Origin: Fidelibacterota bacterium | GTDB lineage: Bacteria > Fidelibacterota > UBA8477 > JABMPR01 | DNA length: 64,000 nt | Direction: 5' to 3' | Assembly (NCBI GenBank): GCA_016784025.1 | Contig: JADHVL010000003.1 | Coordinates: forward strand, 1 to 64,000 | Shown here: positions 1 through 8,896 of the stretch, piece by piece | Numbering within the stretch: the stretch's first letter is position 1 | Layout of the letters: each line of letters begins with the position of its first letter | Program-made: the position numbers and the translations under genes | The notes under the pieces: model-generated | What the model saw: only the letters and a program-made list of their open reading frames with translations | What the model was told of the DNA's origin: nothing | Databases searched by the model: none

Positions 1-1
1 G

Positions 2-73
2 AGGGGACACATTGATAAAATGAGCAATATGCCCCTCGAGAGCGGGGATGATCAAAACAATGGAGGCCTTTAA
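2..73 (+). CDS. C-terminal fragment of a small CcoQ-like oxidase subunit
   Basis: The frame is open from base 2 to a TAA at 71-73 and ends in KMSNMPLESGDDQNNGGL. A basic stretch followed by NMPLE(D/S) resembles the tail of small CcoQ-type subunits of cbb3 oxidase, which usually end with an LPLED-like motif. The stop lies two bases before the ccoP start, as expected in a ccoNOQP operon. The alternative is an 18-codon leader peptide starting at the ATG at 20. The 5' part is outside the window, so the call rests on position and a short motif. Confidence 0.4.
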   Translation, partial: RGHIDKMSNMPLESGDDQNNGGL

Positions 74-75
74 TA

Positions 76-864
76 ATGGGCAAAGTCACAAACGAACTCA
101 TTGATCACGATTATGATGGAATTCAAGAATATGACAACGATCTGCCAGGTTGGTGGAAAGCATTATTCCTGATCACCATCGTCGTGGCAGTAATATATGT
201 ACCATACTATCACTTCTTCGGTGATTTACAGGATGCAGAGTATCAAAAGGAAATGGGTACTTATGTAGAAGCCAGCGTAGGTCGTGGTGCTTTTACATCC
301 TACTCATCCCCCTGGGCCAGCAACGGAGAAATTACGCCAGCCTTGCGGGCAGAAATGGATAAAATCCTGGACGCTCCCTTTGATGAGCAATTAATGCGGG
401 CCATGGCCAAAGCCGACCCTGATCAGCTGGCCAAACTACAAACTGCTTTTCCTGATATCATTGCAGCTTATGGAAGTGGAGCAAGCGCTTCTCCCGATCC
501 AGCACCTGCCAAAGAAGAAGAACCAGCAGCAACGCCTTCCAAAGGAATGGCCGCTCTCACAGATGATGCCAGTCTGGCTGCAGGGAAGAAAATTTGGGAC
601 ACCCAATGCTTTACCTGTCACCTTAACGATGGCGGTGGAAGTATTGGTCCAAATATGACTGATAACTATTGGATCCACGGTGGAGATATGGCATCAATTG
701 TCAACCTCATTAAAGTGGGTGTACCAACCAAGGGCATGATCCCATGGGAGGCCACACTCACCCCTGACCAAATCATGCAAGTTTCCAGTTATATCAAAGT
801 GAAGTTGGTTGGCACAACTCCAGCTGTTCCCAAGGCACCTCAAGGAGACCTGTTTGAGGGCTAG
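76..864 (+). CDS. ccoP: cbb3-type cytochrome c oxidase subunit III (CcoP/FixP), mono-haem form
   Basis: Membrane-bound cytochrome c subunit that feeds electrons to the cbb3 terminal oxidase, a high-affinity oxidase used at low oxygen. The N-terminus (residues 1-25, acidic, with YDGIQEYDNDLPGWW) and the single membrane helix at about 27-49 are the classic FixP N-terminal domain. A Pro/Ala/Glu-rich linker at about 137-155 leads to one cytochrome c domain, with haem site C178-x-x-C181-H182 and probable axial Met221 (GMIPW). Proteobacterial CcoP has two CxxCH sites; only one is present here, as is common in Bacteroidetes-like CcoP. The start ATG follows GGAGG (62-66). A terminator-like hairpin lies 26 bases downstream, separating it from ccoG. 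Confidence 0.93.
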   Translation: MGKVTNELIDHDYDGIQEYDNDLPGWWKALFLITIVVAVIYVPYYHFFGDLQDAEYQKEMGTYVEASVGRGAFTSYSSPWASNGEITPALRAEMDKILDAPFDEQLMRAMAKADPDQLAKLQTAFPDIIAAYGSGASASPDPAPAKEEEPAATPSKGMAALTDDASLAAGKKIWDTQCFTCHLNDGGGSIGPNMTDNYWIHGGDMASIVNLIKVGVPTKGMIPWEATLTPDQIMQVSSYIKVKLVGTTPAVPKAPQGDLFEG

Positions 865-889
865 GTTTAGCGAGGGATAATATATGGGG

Positions 890-921
890 AAGGAACTCAC
901 GTTTTAACGTGAGTTCCTTTT
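890..921 (+). terminator. hairpin terminator after ccoP
   Basis: A perfect inverted repeat has arms AAGGAACTCACGTT (890-903) and its complement (906-919), separated by two T bases, and ends in TTTT (918-921). The stem is long but the T-run is short, so it may be a partial terminator or an mRNA 3' stabiliser between ccoP and the assembly genes. Confidence 0.65.
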
Positions 922-966
922 GCCATATTAGTTTATAGTAAACAAATACTTGGAGATGGCATGTAA

Positions 967-2382
967 ATGAGTCAGCCCGACAGAAATCTCACCAACATAG
1001 ATGCCCCATCAGCATTCAGAGATAGAATTGCTTCCATGGGAGATGATGGTAAGCGAAAATGGGTATTCCCTCGTAAACCTTCCGGTCGTTTCTTCAATGC
1101 CAGGACCTGGTTCTCGTATTTGTTGCTCTTCATCATGTTCAGTGGACCATTTATAACCATAAACGGTCGCCCTTTTCTCCTTCTCAATATTATTGAGCGC
1201 AAATTTATCGTTCTGGGTATGGCCTTCTGGCCTCAGGACAGTTTTATCTTTGTGCTGGCCACACTGACCTTTGTGGTGGGCATTCTCCTGTTTACCGTCA
1301 TTTTTGGACGTCTTTTTTGTGGGTGGGCTTGTCCACAAACCATCTTCATGGAAATGGTCTTTCGCAAAATCGAATATCTCATCGATGGCAATGCCAACAA
1401 ACAGCGCAAGCTCAAGGCGCAGGATTGGAATACAGAAAAGATCTTCAAACGGATCCTGAAACACGGGATCTTCTGGGTATTATCCTTTATTATTGGAAAC
1501 ACATTTCTGGCTTACATCATTGGCAAGGATGAACTTTTCCAGATCATCACCTCGCCGGTTTCAGAGCATGCTGGTGGTTTTGCCATCATGGTTCTTTTTA
1601 CCACCATTTTCTATTACATCTACGCCTTTTTTCGGGAACAGATTTGCACCCAAATCTGCCCCTATGGTCGTTTGCAGTCTGTGCTTCTTGATGACAAATC
1701 CATCGTCGTGGCTTATGATTTTATCCGAGGTGAAAAACGAGGTAATCCCAAAAAAACCAGTGCAGAAGATCTGGGTGATTGTATTGATTGCAATCAGTGT
1801 GTCGAAGTATGTCCTACAGGTATTGATATCCGTAATGGCACCCAGTTGGAATGCGTCAATTGTACAGCCTGTATTGATGCTTGCGATACCGTTATGGATA
1901 GGGTTAAAAAGCCTCGGGGCTTGATTCGCTATAATTCATTTGATGGGATTCATACAGGGGAAAAACTTGGCTTAAATTTCCGCAATATTGGCTATTCTGC
2001 TGTATTAGTTGTTCTTGTGATTTTCTTCTTGCTCCTGCTGGTAACCCGCTCCGATGTGGAATCAACCATCCTGCGTTCATATGGTACCATGTATCAGGAA
2101 GTGGGGAATAATCACTTCACAAATTTGTATACGATTAAAGTGCTCAATAAAACCTTTGAAGATTTGCCGATCCGGCTTGAATTGCTGGAACCTGAAGGAA
2201 CTCTGACTATGGTAGGTAGTGATTTAGAAATAAGCGGCCAGGACAAAACTGAGGGTGCCTTTTTTGTTGACCTTTCAGGTGATTTATTGGATGGCACGGA
2301 AGCTAAATTAAAGATTGCGGTCTATAGCGGTGACCGTTTGCTGGAAACGGTAAAAACATCATTTATGGGACCGAGGAAGTAA
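967..2382 (+). CDS. ccoG: cbb3 oxidase assembly/accessory ferredoxin-like membrane protein CcoG
   Basis: CcoG (FixG/RdxA family) is a membrane Fe-S protein required for cbb3 oxidase assembly, implicated in reducing copper before insertion. The 471-residue protein has about five membrane helices (roughly 48-66, 94-120, 158-180, 200-220 and 340-358). It has the family motifs FCGWACPQT (about 117-125) and ICTQICPYG. Two clostridial-type [4Fe-4S] motifs are present: C272-x2-C275-x2-C278-x3-C282-P and C296-x2-C299-x2-C302-x3-C306. The C-terminal domain (about 370-471) is an Ig-like periplasmic fold typical of the family. The start ATG follows GGAG. Its stop overlaps the fixH start by one base, implying translational coupling. 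Confidence 0.95.
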   Translation: MSQPDRNLTNIDAPSAFRDRIASMGDDGKRKWVFPRKPSGRFFNARTWFSYLLLFIMFSGPFITINGRPFLLLNIIERKFIVLGMAFWPQDSFIFVLATLTFVVGILLFTVIFGRLFCGWACPQTIFMEMVFRKIEYLIDGNANKQRKLKAQDWNTEKIFKRILKHGIFWVLSFIIGNTFLAYIIGKDELFQIITSPVSEHAGGFAIMVLFTTIFYYIYAFFREQICTQICPYGRLQSVLLDDKSIVVAYDFIRGEKRGNPKKTSAEDLGDCIDCNQCVEVCPTGIDIRNGTQLECVNCTACIDACDTVMDRVKKPRGLIRYNSFDGIHTGEKLGLNFRNIGYSAVLVVLVIFFLLLLVTRSDVESTILRSYGTMYQEVGNNHFTNLYTIKVLNKTFEDLPIRLELLEPEGTLTMVGSDLEISGQDKTEGAFFVDLSGDLLDGTEAKLKIAVYSGDRLLETVKTSFMGPRK

Positions 2383-2849
2383 TGCAGGGACAAGATAAAT
2401 CCGGTAGATTATGGATGTGGGGTCTTACCGCCACAATAGTGGTCTTTATTGCTTTCTTTGTGGGATTTGCCATCTGGACCTTTCAAGACGATGTTGAGCT
2501 GGTTTACGATAACTACTACGATAAAGATGTGGTTTTTGATCAACAGATCAAGCGGGTCGCTAGAACACAAGCACTCCCTTTTAAACCCATTTTAACATAT
2601 CATCAAACCACGCAAGTTCTAGATGTGAAATTTCCACTGGCTCTGGGTCACATGCCTACGGATGGGGAGGTATTGCTCTTTCGTCCTGCGGATCTTCATC
2701 GGGATCGATTGTTTCGCCTGATATTGGAAGGTGATAGTCTTCAGCTCATCGAACTTCCGGATATGGATCAGGGGCTTTGGCGAATCAAGCTGAACTGGAC
2801 CAGCGGTGGAGAAGAGTATTATCTGGAACAATCTCTGATGGTGAACTGA
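2382..2849 (+). CDS. fixH: FixH-family oxidase assembly protein
   Basis: A small bitopic protein with a single helix at about 10-32 followed by a periplasmic beta-rich domain. It contains the DNYYDKDVVFDQQI segment typical of FixH (NYY-K--V-YD--I) and a C-terminal YLEQSLMVN. FixH works with FixG/I/S in cbb3 oxidase maturation. The start is in a TAATG overlap with ccoG, so the two are one operon. No FixI/CcoI copper ATPase or CcoS follows; the next gene is unrelated and sits 132 bases downstream. Confidence 0.85.
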   Translation: MQGQDKSGRLWMWGLTATIVVFIAFFVGFAIWTFQDDVELVYDNYYDKDVVFDQQIKRVARTQALPFKPILTYHQTTQVLDVKFPLALGHMPTDGEVLLFRPADLHRDRLFRLILEGDSLQLIELPDMDQGLWRIKLNWTSGGEEYYLEQSLMVN

Positions 2850-2981
2850 TGATTTCTGACGGGACAATTTAGCGATCAAAGAACTTCTTTGACAGGCTCG
2901 CCGGTGATTGTCTTCAACAAATAACCCTTGCTGAACATGTAGCTCAAGTTAATTTTTTCCAATTGGTTTAGGAGAGACACT

Positions 2982-4034
2982 ATGAGGCTGAAACGCGGGC
3001 TCATTCTTACAATTCTTGGTATGTTTATTCTGACTGCATGCAGTGAAGATCCAAATGTACTCTTCTCAAAAGCCGAAACAGAGGCAGCTTTAGGCTCACG
3101 CCAAAAAGCCCTGAACTATCTCCTGCAAATTCAACAATCCAATCCTGACTACACGGAAGCTTATTTGTTTGCAGCCCGTCTGTTCATGGAGGACAACAAC
3201 CTTACTGATGCGGTGAATCAGTGTAAACGTGGTTTGGATGCACAGGCTGATTCATCTCAAATATTGAGATACATTGGAGAAATCTATCATCAGAGTGGCA
3301 GCATGGATAATGCCTACCAATATTACCGCATGGCTGTTCAGGCCAATGGGGATGATGTGGATGCCCAGATCAGCATGGGATATATTCTTAATGAGAAAGA
3401 CTTATATGAACAAGCCCTGACTCACTTTGATAAAGCTCTTGAGTTGGATTCAGCCAATTATCAAGCCACCGTCGGCAAGGCAAAGACACTGAGTAATTCT
3501 GGTAAGACAGCGGCCTCAATTGAAATATTGCAAGAGGCGGTGAAGAGTGAACCTATGCTGGGTGCTGCCTATGGGGCGCTTGCAATGGCTCAGGAAAAAA
3601 CTGCCACCGAAGATAAAGACATTTTAGAAAATTATGCCCTGGCTGTCAAGCTATCCTCCAAAGACAAGTCTGTCTGGGATGCTTATGTCGATTTCATGAT
3701 GCAGGATCAGGATCAGAAAGAGGCTGTCAAAGTACTACAAAATTATCTCTATCATTTCCCCCAGGTCATTGAGGGAAGACACCGCCTGGCTGAATTATAT
3801 ATTGATCTGGCTAGATCTGAAAGCCTCTCCTGGTTGGATGCTGCACGACAACAGTGTGACCAAGCCTTAATCACGGACCAGGATGATCATTACAGTCATG
3901 CCTTGCTGGCCAAAATTTATCTGCTTCAGGAAAAGCCAAGGCTGGCAATCCTTGAGGCACAATTAGCATTTGAAATTAATCCAAATACTGAATATCGGGA
4001 ATTGGTGGATCAGGCCAAATTTTTTACGAAATGA
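2982..4034 (+). CDS. TPR-repeat lipoprotein
   Basis: The 350-residue protein begins with an SPII signal peptide (basic MRLKRG, hydrophobic core, lipobox LTAC with Cys20), so it is probably anchored to a membrane facing the periplasm. The rest is a run of about eight tetratricopeptide repeats, for example the units around DAQISMGYILNEKDLYEQALTHFDKALELD. It should act as a protein-interaction scaffold; no catalytic domain is visible. RBS AGGAGA lies eight bases before the ATG. A strong terminator follows at 4089-4125, so it is transcribed alone or as the distal gene of the cco cluster. The specific partner cannot be read from sequence. Confidence 0.8.
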   Translation: MRLKRGLILTILGMFILTACSEDPNVLFSKAETEAALGSRQKALNYLLQIQQSNPDYTEAYLFAARLFMEDNNLTDAVNQCKRGLDAQADSSQILRYIGEIYHQSGSMDNAYQYYRMAVQANGDDVDAQISMGYILNEKDLYEQALTHFDKALELDSANYQATVGKAKTLSNSGKTAASIEILQEAVKSEPMLGAAYGALAMAQEKTATEDKDILENYALAVKLSSKDKSVWDAYVDFMMQDQDQKEAVKVLQNYLYHFPQVIEGRHRLAELYIDLARSESLSWLDAARQQCDQALITDQDDHYSHALLAKIYLLQEKPRLAILEAQLAFEINPNTEYRELVDQAKFFTK

Positions 4035-4088
4035 TTTTGCTTCCATAAAAGCTTTCCCCATCGAGCCAGACATTTGGACACTCATTCC

Positions 4089-4125
4089 AAAGCCATCCAA
4101 GCAAACACGCTGGGGATGGCTTTTT
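4089..4125 (+). terminator. rho-independent terminator after the TPR lipoprotein gene
   Basis: The stem AAAGCCATCC (4089-4098) pairs with GGATGGCTTT (4114-4123), with a 15-base loop, and is followed by TTTTTAATTAATT. This is a clear intrinsic terminator on the plus strand. Confidence 0.8.
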
Positions 4126-4177
4126 AATTAATTCCCCATGTGGCGCAAGCCGGGGCAAAAAAAACAGGACTTTAGAC

Positions 4178-5311
4178 ATGCGCAAAAAAGTTGTCGTATT
4201 GGGTGCAGGCATGGTTGGAAGAGCCATGGCTATCGATTTGAGCAAACAACATGATGTGCATTCAGTTGACAGAGATGAAAGCGCCCTGGCACTTCTTTCC
4301 AATCATCCGAATCTGAGTACGGCTGCCGCCGATCTGGCGGACGCTGCTGCTGTCACAGATGTTATTGCTGAAGCAGATATTGTTGTAGGTGCCGTCCCTG
4401 GTTTTATGGGATTCAAAACGCTTGAAACCGTTATCAAAGCGGGGAAGAACATTGTAGATATTTCCTTTTTCTCGGAAGATCCTTTTGAATTGGATGCTCT
4501 GGCAAAATCCAAGGGTGTGATTGCTGTGATGGATGCAGGTGTTGCTCCAGGGATGAGCAATCTCATCCTAGGGGCCTATCAAAACGAAATGGACGTTACA
4601 GACTTCACCTGTTATGTCGGTGGATTACCTAAGGAGCGGACCTGGCCCTATGAATACAAAGCTCCCTTCTCACCCATTGATGTGATTGCAGAATACACCC
4701 GACCCTCTCGCATTGTTGAAAAGAGTGAAATTGTCGAAAAGGTAGCTCTATCTGAACCAGAGCTGATTGACTTTCCCGGCGTGGGTACACTAGAGGCTTT
4801 CAATACAGATGGCTTGAGAAGTTTGATTCACACCATGAAAATTCCCAATATGAAAGAAAAGACCCTACGCTATCCAGGACATATAGAACTGATGCGTATT
4901 CTTCGCGAAACAGGCTTTTTTGGGGAGCAAAAGCTTCAAATCGGAGACCAAAGTGTGAGACCACTTGACCTGACCACCTCACTGTTGTTTCCCAAATGGA
5001 AGCTTGGGGAGGAGGAAGAAGAATTCACCATCATGAATATCCTGATTGAAGGTTTGGATGGAGGTAAGCAATTCAAGCATAAGTATGAGTTACTGGATCG
5101 CTATGACCCCTCTACAAAAACATCTTCCATGGCCAGAACCACAGGATACACCTGTACAGCTGTCACCCAGCTCATATTAGATGGCCAATACGATCGCAAA
5201 GGGATCAGTCCACCTGAGTTTGTTGGTGAAGCATCGGGCTGTCTGGATACGGTTTTTAATTATCTCGAAGCACGAGGTGTTATTTATAAGAAAAGTTCAC
5301 AAGCGGATTAA
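4178..5311 (+). CDS. saccharopine dehydrogenase-family oxidoreductase, lysine 6-dehydrogenase-like
   Basis: The 377-residue NAD(P)-dependent enzyme has an N-terminal Rossmann fold (VVVLGAGMVGRAMA, glycines 9, 11 and 14) and a C-terminal saccharopine dehydrogenase-like domain. The order of segments (VMDAGVAPGMSNL, CYVGGLPKE, EYTRP, GVGTLEAFNTDGLRSL, KTLRYPGH, SSMARTTGYTCTAV) and the length match bacterial lysine 6-dehydrogenase. That enzyme oxidatively deaminates L-lysine to a semialdehyde/piperideine carboxylate. A bona fide saccharopine reductase for lysine synthesis is the alternative. The APC permease gene starts nine bases after its stop, so import and oxidation of one amino acid is a reasonable inference. 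The substrate is not proven. Confidence 0.8.
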   Translation: MRKKVVVLGAGMVGRAMAIDLSKQHDVHSVDRDESALALLSNHPNLSTAAADLADAAAVTDVIAEADIVVGAVPGFMGFKTLETVIKAGKNIVDISFFSEDPFELDALAKSKGVIAVMDAGVAPGMSNLILGAYQNEMDVTDFTCYVGGLPKERTWPYEYKAPFSPIDVIAEYTRPSRIVEKSEIVEKVALSEPELIDFPGVGTLEAFNTDGLRSLIHTMKIPNMKEKTLRYPGHIELMRILRETGFFGEQKLQIGDQSVRPLDLTTSLLFPKWKLGEEEEEFTIMNILIEGLDGGKQFKHKYELLDRYDPSTKTSSMARTTGYTCTAVTQLILDGQYDRKGISPPEFVGEASGCLDTVFNYLEARGVIYKKSSQAD

Positions 5312-5319
5312 GCGTCAGA

Positions 5320-6741
5320 TTGAAACTGTCTAAAACCACAAAAGGACTCTCTCTCTGGACATTGGTCATGTTGATCTTTGTCCCGACCTTTGGCTTTAAC
5401 AATATCACTACAAATGGTGTTGCCCTTGGACCAGCAGCCATTCCTTCCTGGATAATCGTCTGTATATTCTATTTTTTACCTCTCACGGCCATCATTGCGG
5501 AACTGGCCTCAGTAAACGAGAACAAGCGGGGTGGAATTTACAGTTGGATTGCCTTTAGCCTAGGTCATCGTTGGGCCTTTTTTGGCACCTGGTCTTATTT
5601 TATTTCGAATTTGTTCTATCTACAATTCGTCTTTGCCCGCATCCCTGTCATGGCTTCCTGGGCTCTGTTTGGAGAGAATCGTTTTACAGATGCCAATGTG
5701 AGTCTGCTGCCCTACTATTCCATTTTACTGTGTCTCATGTTGACCTGGATCGCCAGTCGGGGAGTCAAATCGTTTTCCAAATTGAGCAATCTGGGCGGAA
5801 AGTTGACCATCACTGTAACGGGTGGCTTTATTGTTTTTGCCTTTCTGGCCTATTTAAAAGGTACCCCCTCGGCGACAGAGTTTTCCATGGAAAGCATGAT
5901 GCCTGATTTTTCAACCAGCTACATTGCCACCTTTTCGTGGCTGCTTCTGGCAGTTTCAGGTGCCGAAGTTGCAGGTACCTACATTGATAAGGTCGACAGC
6001 CCCCTGCGTAATTTCCCCCGAGGAGTGATCATGGCCACCATGCTGGTGGGCGTGGCCTATATCCTGGGATCCTTTGCAGTGAGTCTGGTAGCTTCTCCAG
6101 CAGAATTGTCTGAAGCAGGCTTAAAAGATGCCCTTTTTGTGGTCCACAAACTGTTGGCTGAGAGTTTGGGGATCAATGGAGACATGGTGGTGCGTTTGTT
6201 CGCGATGATTTTCCTGGTGACGTCTGTTGCGGCTTATGTTGTCTGGATTGAATCTCCTTTGCGAGCCATGTTCTCAGAGGTCCCAGAAGGAACCTTCCCG
6301 GAAATATTGACCCGCAAAAACTCTGATGGTGGTCTGAGTCATGCTTTATGGATACAGGCAGGCGTGGTGATTGTTCTCATCGCGATTCCCTTGATCGGTT
6401 TGGAATCCATAGACGCCTTTTTTCGACTAATTACTGACTTGACTGCTCTGAGCCTGGTGATTCCCTATATGATTTTAGCGGCTGCATATCTGGTTTTTAG
6501 AATGAACAATACTCCTGGACCTTTTACCATGATGCGATCCAATAAGCTTGCTCATTCAGTGGCATTTGGGACACTAGTTATCAGTGTAGCCGCATTTTTC
6601 GGAGCAGGTATTGATTATTATGTAGATGCTGAAACCGGCTGGGAAGCCGCTAAGGCCATCCTGATGACTTATGGAGGTCCCATATTCCTCATTGCACTTG
6701 GATATGGACTTACCCATTTTCGCAGGCAATCCACTGGCTAG
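5320..6741 (+). CDS. APC-superfamily amino acid permease
   Basis: The 473-residue polytopic membrane protein has about 12 helices. The first helix segment FGFNNITTNGVALGPAAIPSW and the GGIYSWIAFSLGHRWAFFGTW region are typical of the amino acid/polyamine/organocation superfamily, closest in style to glutamate:GABA or polyamine-type antiporters. The reading frame starts with TTG at 5320 because no ATG lies near the N-terminal residues MKLSKTTKGLSLWTL, which look like a genuine permease N-terminus. It is nine bases downstream of the lysine dehydrogenase-like gene and probably co-transcribed. Lysine is a guess from context. Confidence 0.85.
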   Translation: MKLSKTTKGLSLWTLVMLIFVPTFGFNNITTNGVALGPAAIPSWIIVCIFYFLPLTAIIAELASVNENKRGGIYSWIAFSLGHRWAFFGTWSYFISNLFYLQFVFARIPVMASWALFGENRFTDANVSLLPYYSILLCLMLTWIASRGVKSFSKLSNLGGKLTITVTGGFIVFAFLAYLKGTPSATEFSMESMMPDFSTSYIATFSWLLLAVSGAEVAGTYIDKVDSPLRNFPRGVIMATMLVGVAYILGSFAVSLVASPAELSEAGLKDALFVVHKLLAESLGINGDMVVRLFAMIFLVTSVAAYVVWIESPLRAMFSEVPEGTFPEILTRKNSDGGLSHALWIQAGVVIVLIAIPLIGLESIDAFFRLITDLTALSLVIPYMILAAAYLVFRMNNTPGPFTMMRSNKLAHSVAFGTLVISVAAFFGAGIDYYVDAETGWEAAKAILMTYGGPIFLIALGYGLTHFRRQSTG

Positions 6742-6782
6742 AGAGGCACAATAATTCAGGGGGATCTGATGAAGGAGTTTGT

Positions 6783-7727
6783 ATGAAAAACATGGTATTC
6801 GGAACCGGTCCCCTGGCCTGGTGGGTCATGCAGACCTTACTGGAAAAAGGTGACACTGTTGCTCTGGCCAGTCGCAGCGGTAAAATCGATAAAACTTTAC
6901 CGGACAAAGTCAAAACACATGCCTGTGATGCCACTCAACCTGATGAGGTTGCCAAGGTCTGTCAGGATATGGATGCAGTATATTTTTGTGCCATGCCGCC
7001 CTATACCAACTGGCCTGACCTTTTTCCACCTCTGGTGGTTGGCTTTCTCAAAGGAGTTGCCAGAACCAAGGCCAAAGTGATTTTTGGCGATAATCTTTAC
7101 TTATATGGACCTACCCAGGGGACACGTATTAGCGAAATAGTGGCCCATGATGCAGCGGGTCATAAAGGTCGTACCAGGGAATTTGTGGCACGTCAGTTTA
7201 TGGCGGCCCATGAGCGGGAGGATAATCTGGTTACCATCGGCCGTGCTTCAGATTTTTACGGTCCATACACGCTGAATGCCCTTCTGGGCGAGATGTTTTT
7301 TAAGCCGGCATTTGCAGGTAAAACCGCCAATCTCCTCGGAGATATTGATCTACCACACACCTTTAGCTATATCAAAGATTTTGCAAAAGGACTGGTTACC
7401 CTGGGCAGTAACGACTCAGCCTTTGGCGAAGCCTGGCACACACCCAACGCCCCCACAGTTTCCACCCGTGACATGCTCAAGCTGGTTGAAGCAGAACTGG
7501 ATGGTAAAGTCAAGGTTCGAGTAGCCGGTAATACGATGATATCCATACTTGGGATCTTCAGTCCCATGATCAAAGAAACCCAGGAAATGATGTATACCTG
7601 GGAAGAGGCCTATGTGGTGGACCATTCAAAATTTGAAACCGCTTTTGGAGCTGATGTCACCAGTCATGAAGCCGCCATCAAAGAAACGGTTGCCTGGTTC
7701 AAAGACTATCTGGAGGTAAAAAAGTGA
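6783..7727 (+). CDS. extended SDR / NAD-dependent epimerase-dehydratase family protein
   Basis: The 314-residue protein has an N-terminal dinucleotide fold with an atypical glycine motif, MKNMVFGTGPLAWWVMQTLL (GTGPLAWW instead of GxxGxxG), which is seen in a subset of NAD-binding Rossmann proteins. The later segment IFGDNLYLYGP is epimerase-like (the position of the SDR tyrosine), followed by RASDFYGPYT and a substrate domain. The start has GAAGGAG eight bases upstream. The stop overlaps the next gene by four bases (GTGA). The substrate cannot be assigned. Confidence 0.75.
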   Translation: MKNMVFGTGPLAWWVMQTLLEKGDTVALASRSGKIDKTLPDKVKTHACDATQPDEVAKVCQDMDAVYFCAMPPYTNWPDLFPPLVVGFLKGVARTKAKVIFGDNLYLYGPTQGTRISEIVAHDAAGHKGRTREFVARQFMAAHEREDNLVTIGRASDFYGPYTLNALLGEMFFKPAFAGKTANLLGDIDLPHTFSYIKDFAKGLVTLGSNDSAFGEAWHTPNAPTVSTRDMLKLVEAELDGKVKVRVAGNTMISILGIFSPMIKETQEMMYTWEEAYVVDHSKFETAFGADVTSHEAAIKETVAWFKDYLEVKK

Positions 7728-8137
7728 AAAAGCTGAGCCAGGATCAAATCCTGAACTTTCTCCTCTATGCCGGCACGGTTTATTTCTTCGGGGTCGCAAT
7801 GGTTCATAGCATGGGATTAAAAATTCCAGGCTTTTATGTTTACTATAATGTGCCATCCTATGCCTACCAGGATAGGATCATTTCTTTTCTGGCTTTTGGC
7901 TGGGGAGGTCTCTTCCTGCTTGCCGCGAAAAAGATGGACAAGGATCTCATAAAACTCATTCTTTACATTGGCATGATTGCTGTTATTGCCCTGGTACTCA
8001 ACACCATCATAACCGATTTTAAACAGCTCGACCCCACTGTTAGCGGCTCTGATTTCAAGTGGATTATTGGTGGCCTGATCTTTTATTGGTTGGGTCTGGT
8101 AATGCATTCGAGACAGCACATTTTTAACAATAAATAA
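7724..8137 (+). CDS. small four-helix membrane protein, function unknown
   Basis: The 137-residue hydrophobic protein has four predicted helices (about 12-30, 48-67, 75-96 and 108-126). I do not recognise the family. It starts with GTG in a GTGA overlap with the stop of the SDR gene and has GGAGG ten bases upstream, so the two are translationally coupled. It may be a membrane partner of that enzyme or a DoxX/DUF-like small membrane protein. Confidence 0.7.
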   Translation: MKKLSQDQILNFLLYAGTVYFFGVAMVHSMGLKIPGFYVYYNVPSYAYQDRIISFLAFGWGGLFLLAAKKMDKDLIKLILYIGMIAVIALVLNTIITDFKQLDPTVSGSDFKWIIGGLIFYWLGLVMHSRQHIFNNK

Positions 8138-8194
8138 TGGCTTCAAATTGACAACCTACCTCCCTTGCAAACCCATGATTCCGGTGAAGAGCAA

Positions 8195-8710
8195 ATGAAA
8201 ATCAGACGCAGTGCTCGCACCATACTGGCAATCCTGTTGCTTTTGTCAGTATTTACACTGTTAACGGCATGGCATAATAAAGCCCCAGGGACCCTCTCAA
8301 ATCATGACAGGCAGGTGTTGATCAAAGCTCTCACCCTGAAAAATCATGGGCTATCACTTTTTCTGGAAAACATGAAGCTAGGGCGCGACAACCATGGCTT
8401 TTATGCTGTCAGTAATTCTGATAAACATCCATGGCCTGCGAATCTCTGGCGTGCTTCCTATCATGATCCCATTGTCAGGTCAACTCTTACTCCAGATGCT
8501 GAATTATGTATTCGATATCGAAGTGTGGAAGATTTTCTTCTCATCCTTGATAAAGTTGAAAGTCAAACCCCAGGCATCCTCAACGATTTCAATTTTCAGA
8601 ACTATCAAATTATTCCAGAAGCCCCAATCACCTTTTCACTTAGACTGTTATTATCTATTTTTACAGGCGTTGTGGGTCTTGTGATTGTGAGATCTATTAA
8701 TCGAAAGTAA
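8195..8710 (+). CDS. bitopic hypothetical membrane protein
   Basis: I take the ATG at 8195, giving 171 residues, over an upstream in-frame TTG at 8165, because MKIRRSARTILAILLLLSVFTLLTAW is a proper signal-anchor. A soluble segment (about 28-140) follows, then a second helix (about 146-166) and the tail RSINRK. No motif or family was recognised. It is separated from the previous gene by 57 bases and from the next by 186 bases. Confidence 0.55.
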   Translation: MKIRRSARTILAILLLLSVFTLLTAWHNKAPGTLSNHDRQVLIKALTLKNHGLSLFLENMKLGRDNHGFYAVSNSDKHPWPANLWRASYHDPIVRSTLTPDAELCIRYRSVEDFLLILDKVESQTPGILNDFNFQNYQIIPEAPITFSLRLLLSIFTGVVGLVIVRSINRK

Positions 8711-8896
8711 TCACCGTTTGGCTAGTCTTCACTACCGTTGGTCATAAAGCGCTTTCAAATCTCTGATACTGTTATTAAAACGCAAGGAAACTAACTATCA
8801 AAAGGTAGCCAAAACGGCATAAAAAATGTATGTTGAATGCTCAAATGAGTAGCTATAAACATCTAGTAAAAATTAAACGGAAATGAAGGTGTTCAC

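Noticed and set aside
2876-2892. palindrome TCAAAGAAC/TTCTTTGA after fixH as FNR box or terminator
   Set aside because: It is a 17-base dyad, but it lacks the TTGAT-N4-ATCAA FNR pattern and has no T-run to act as terminator.
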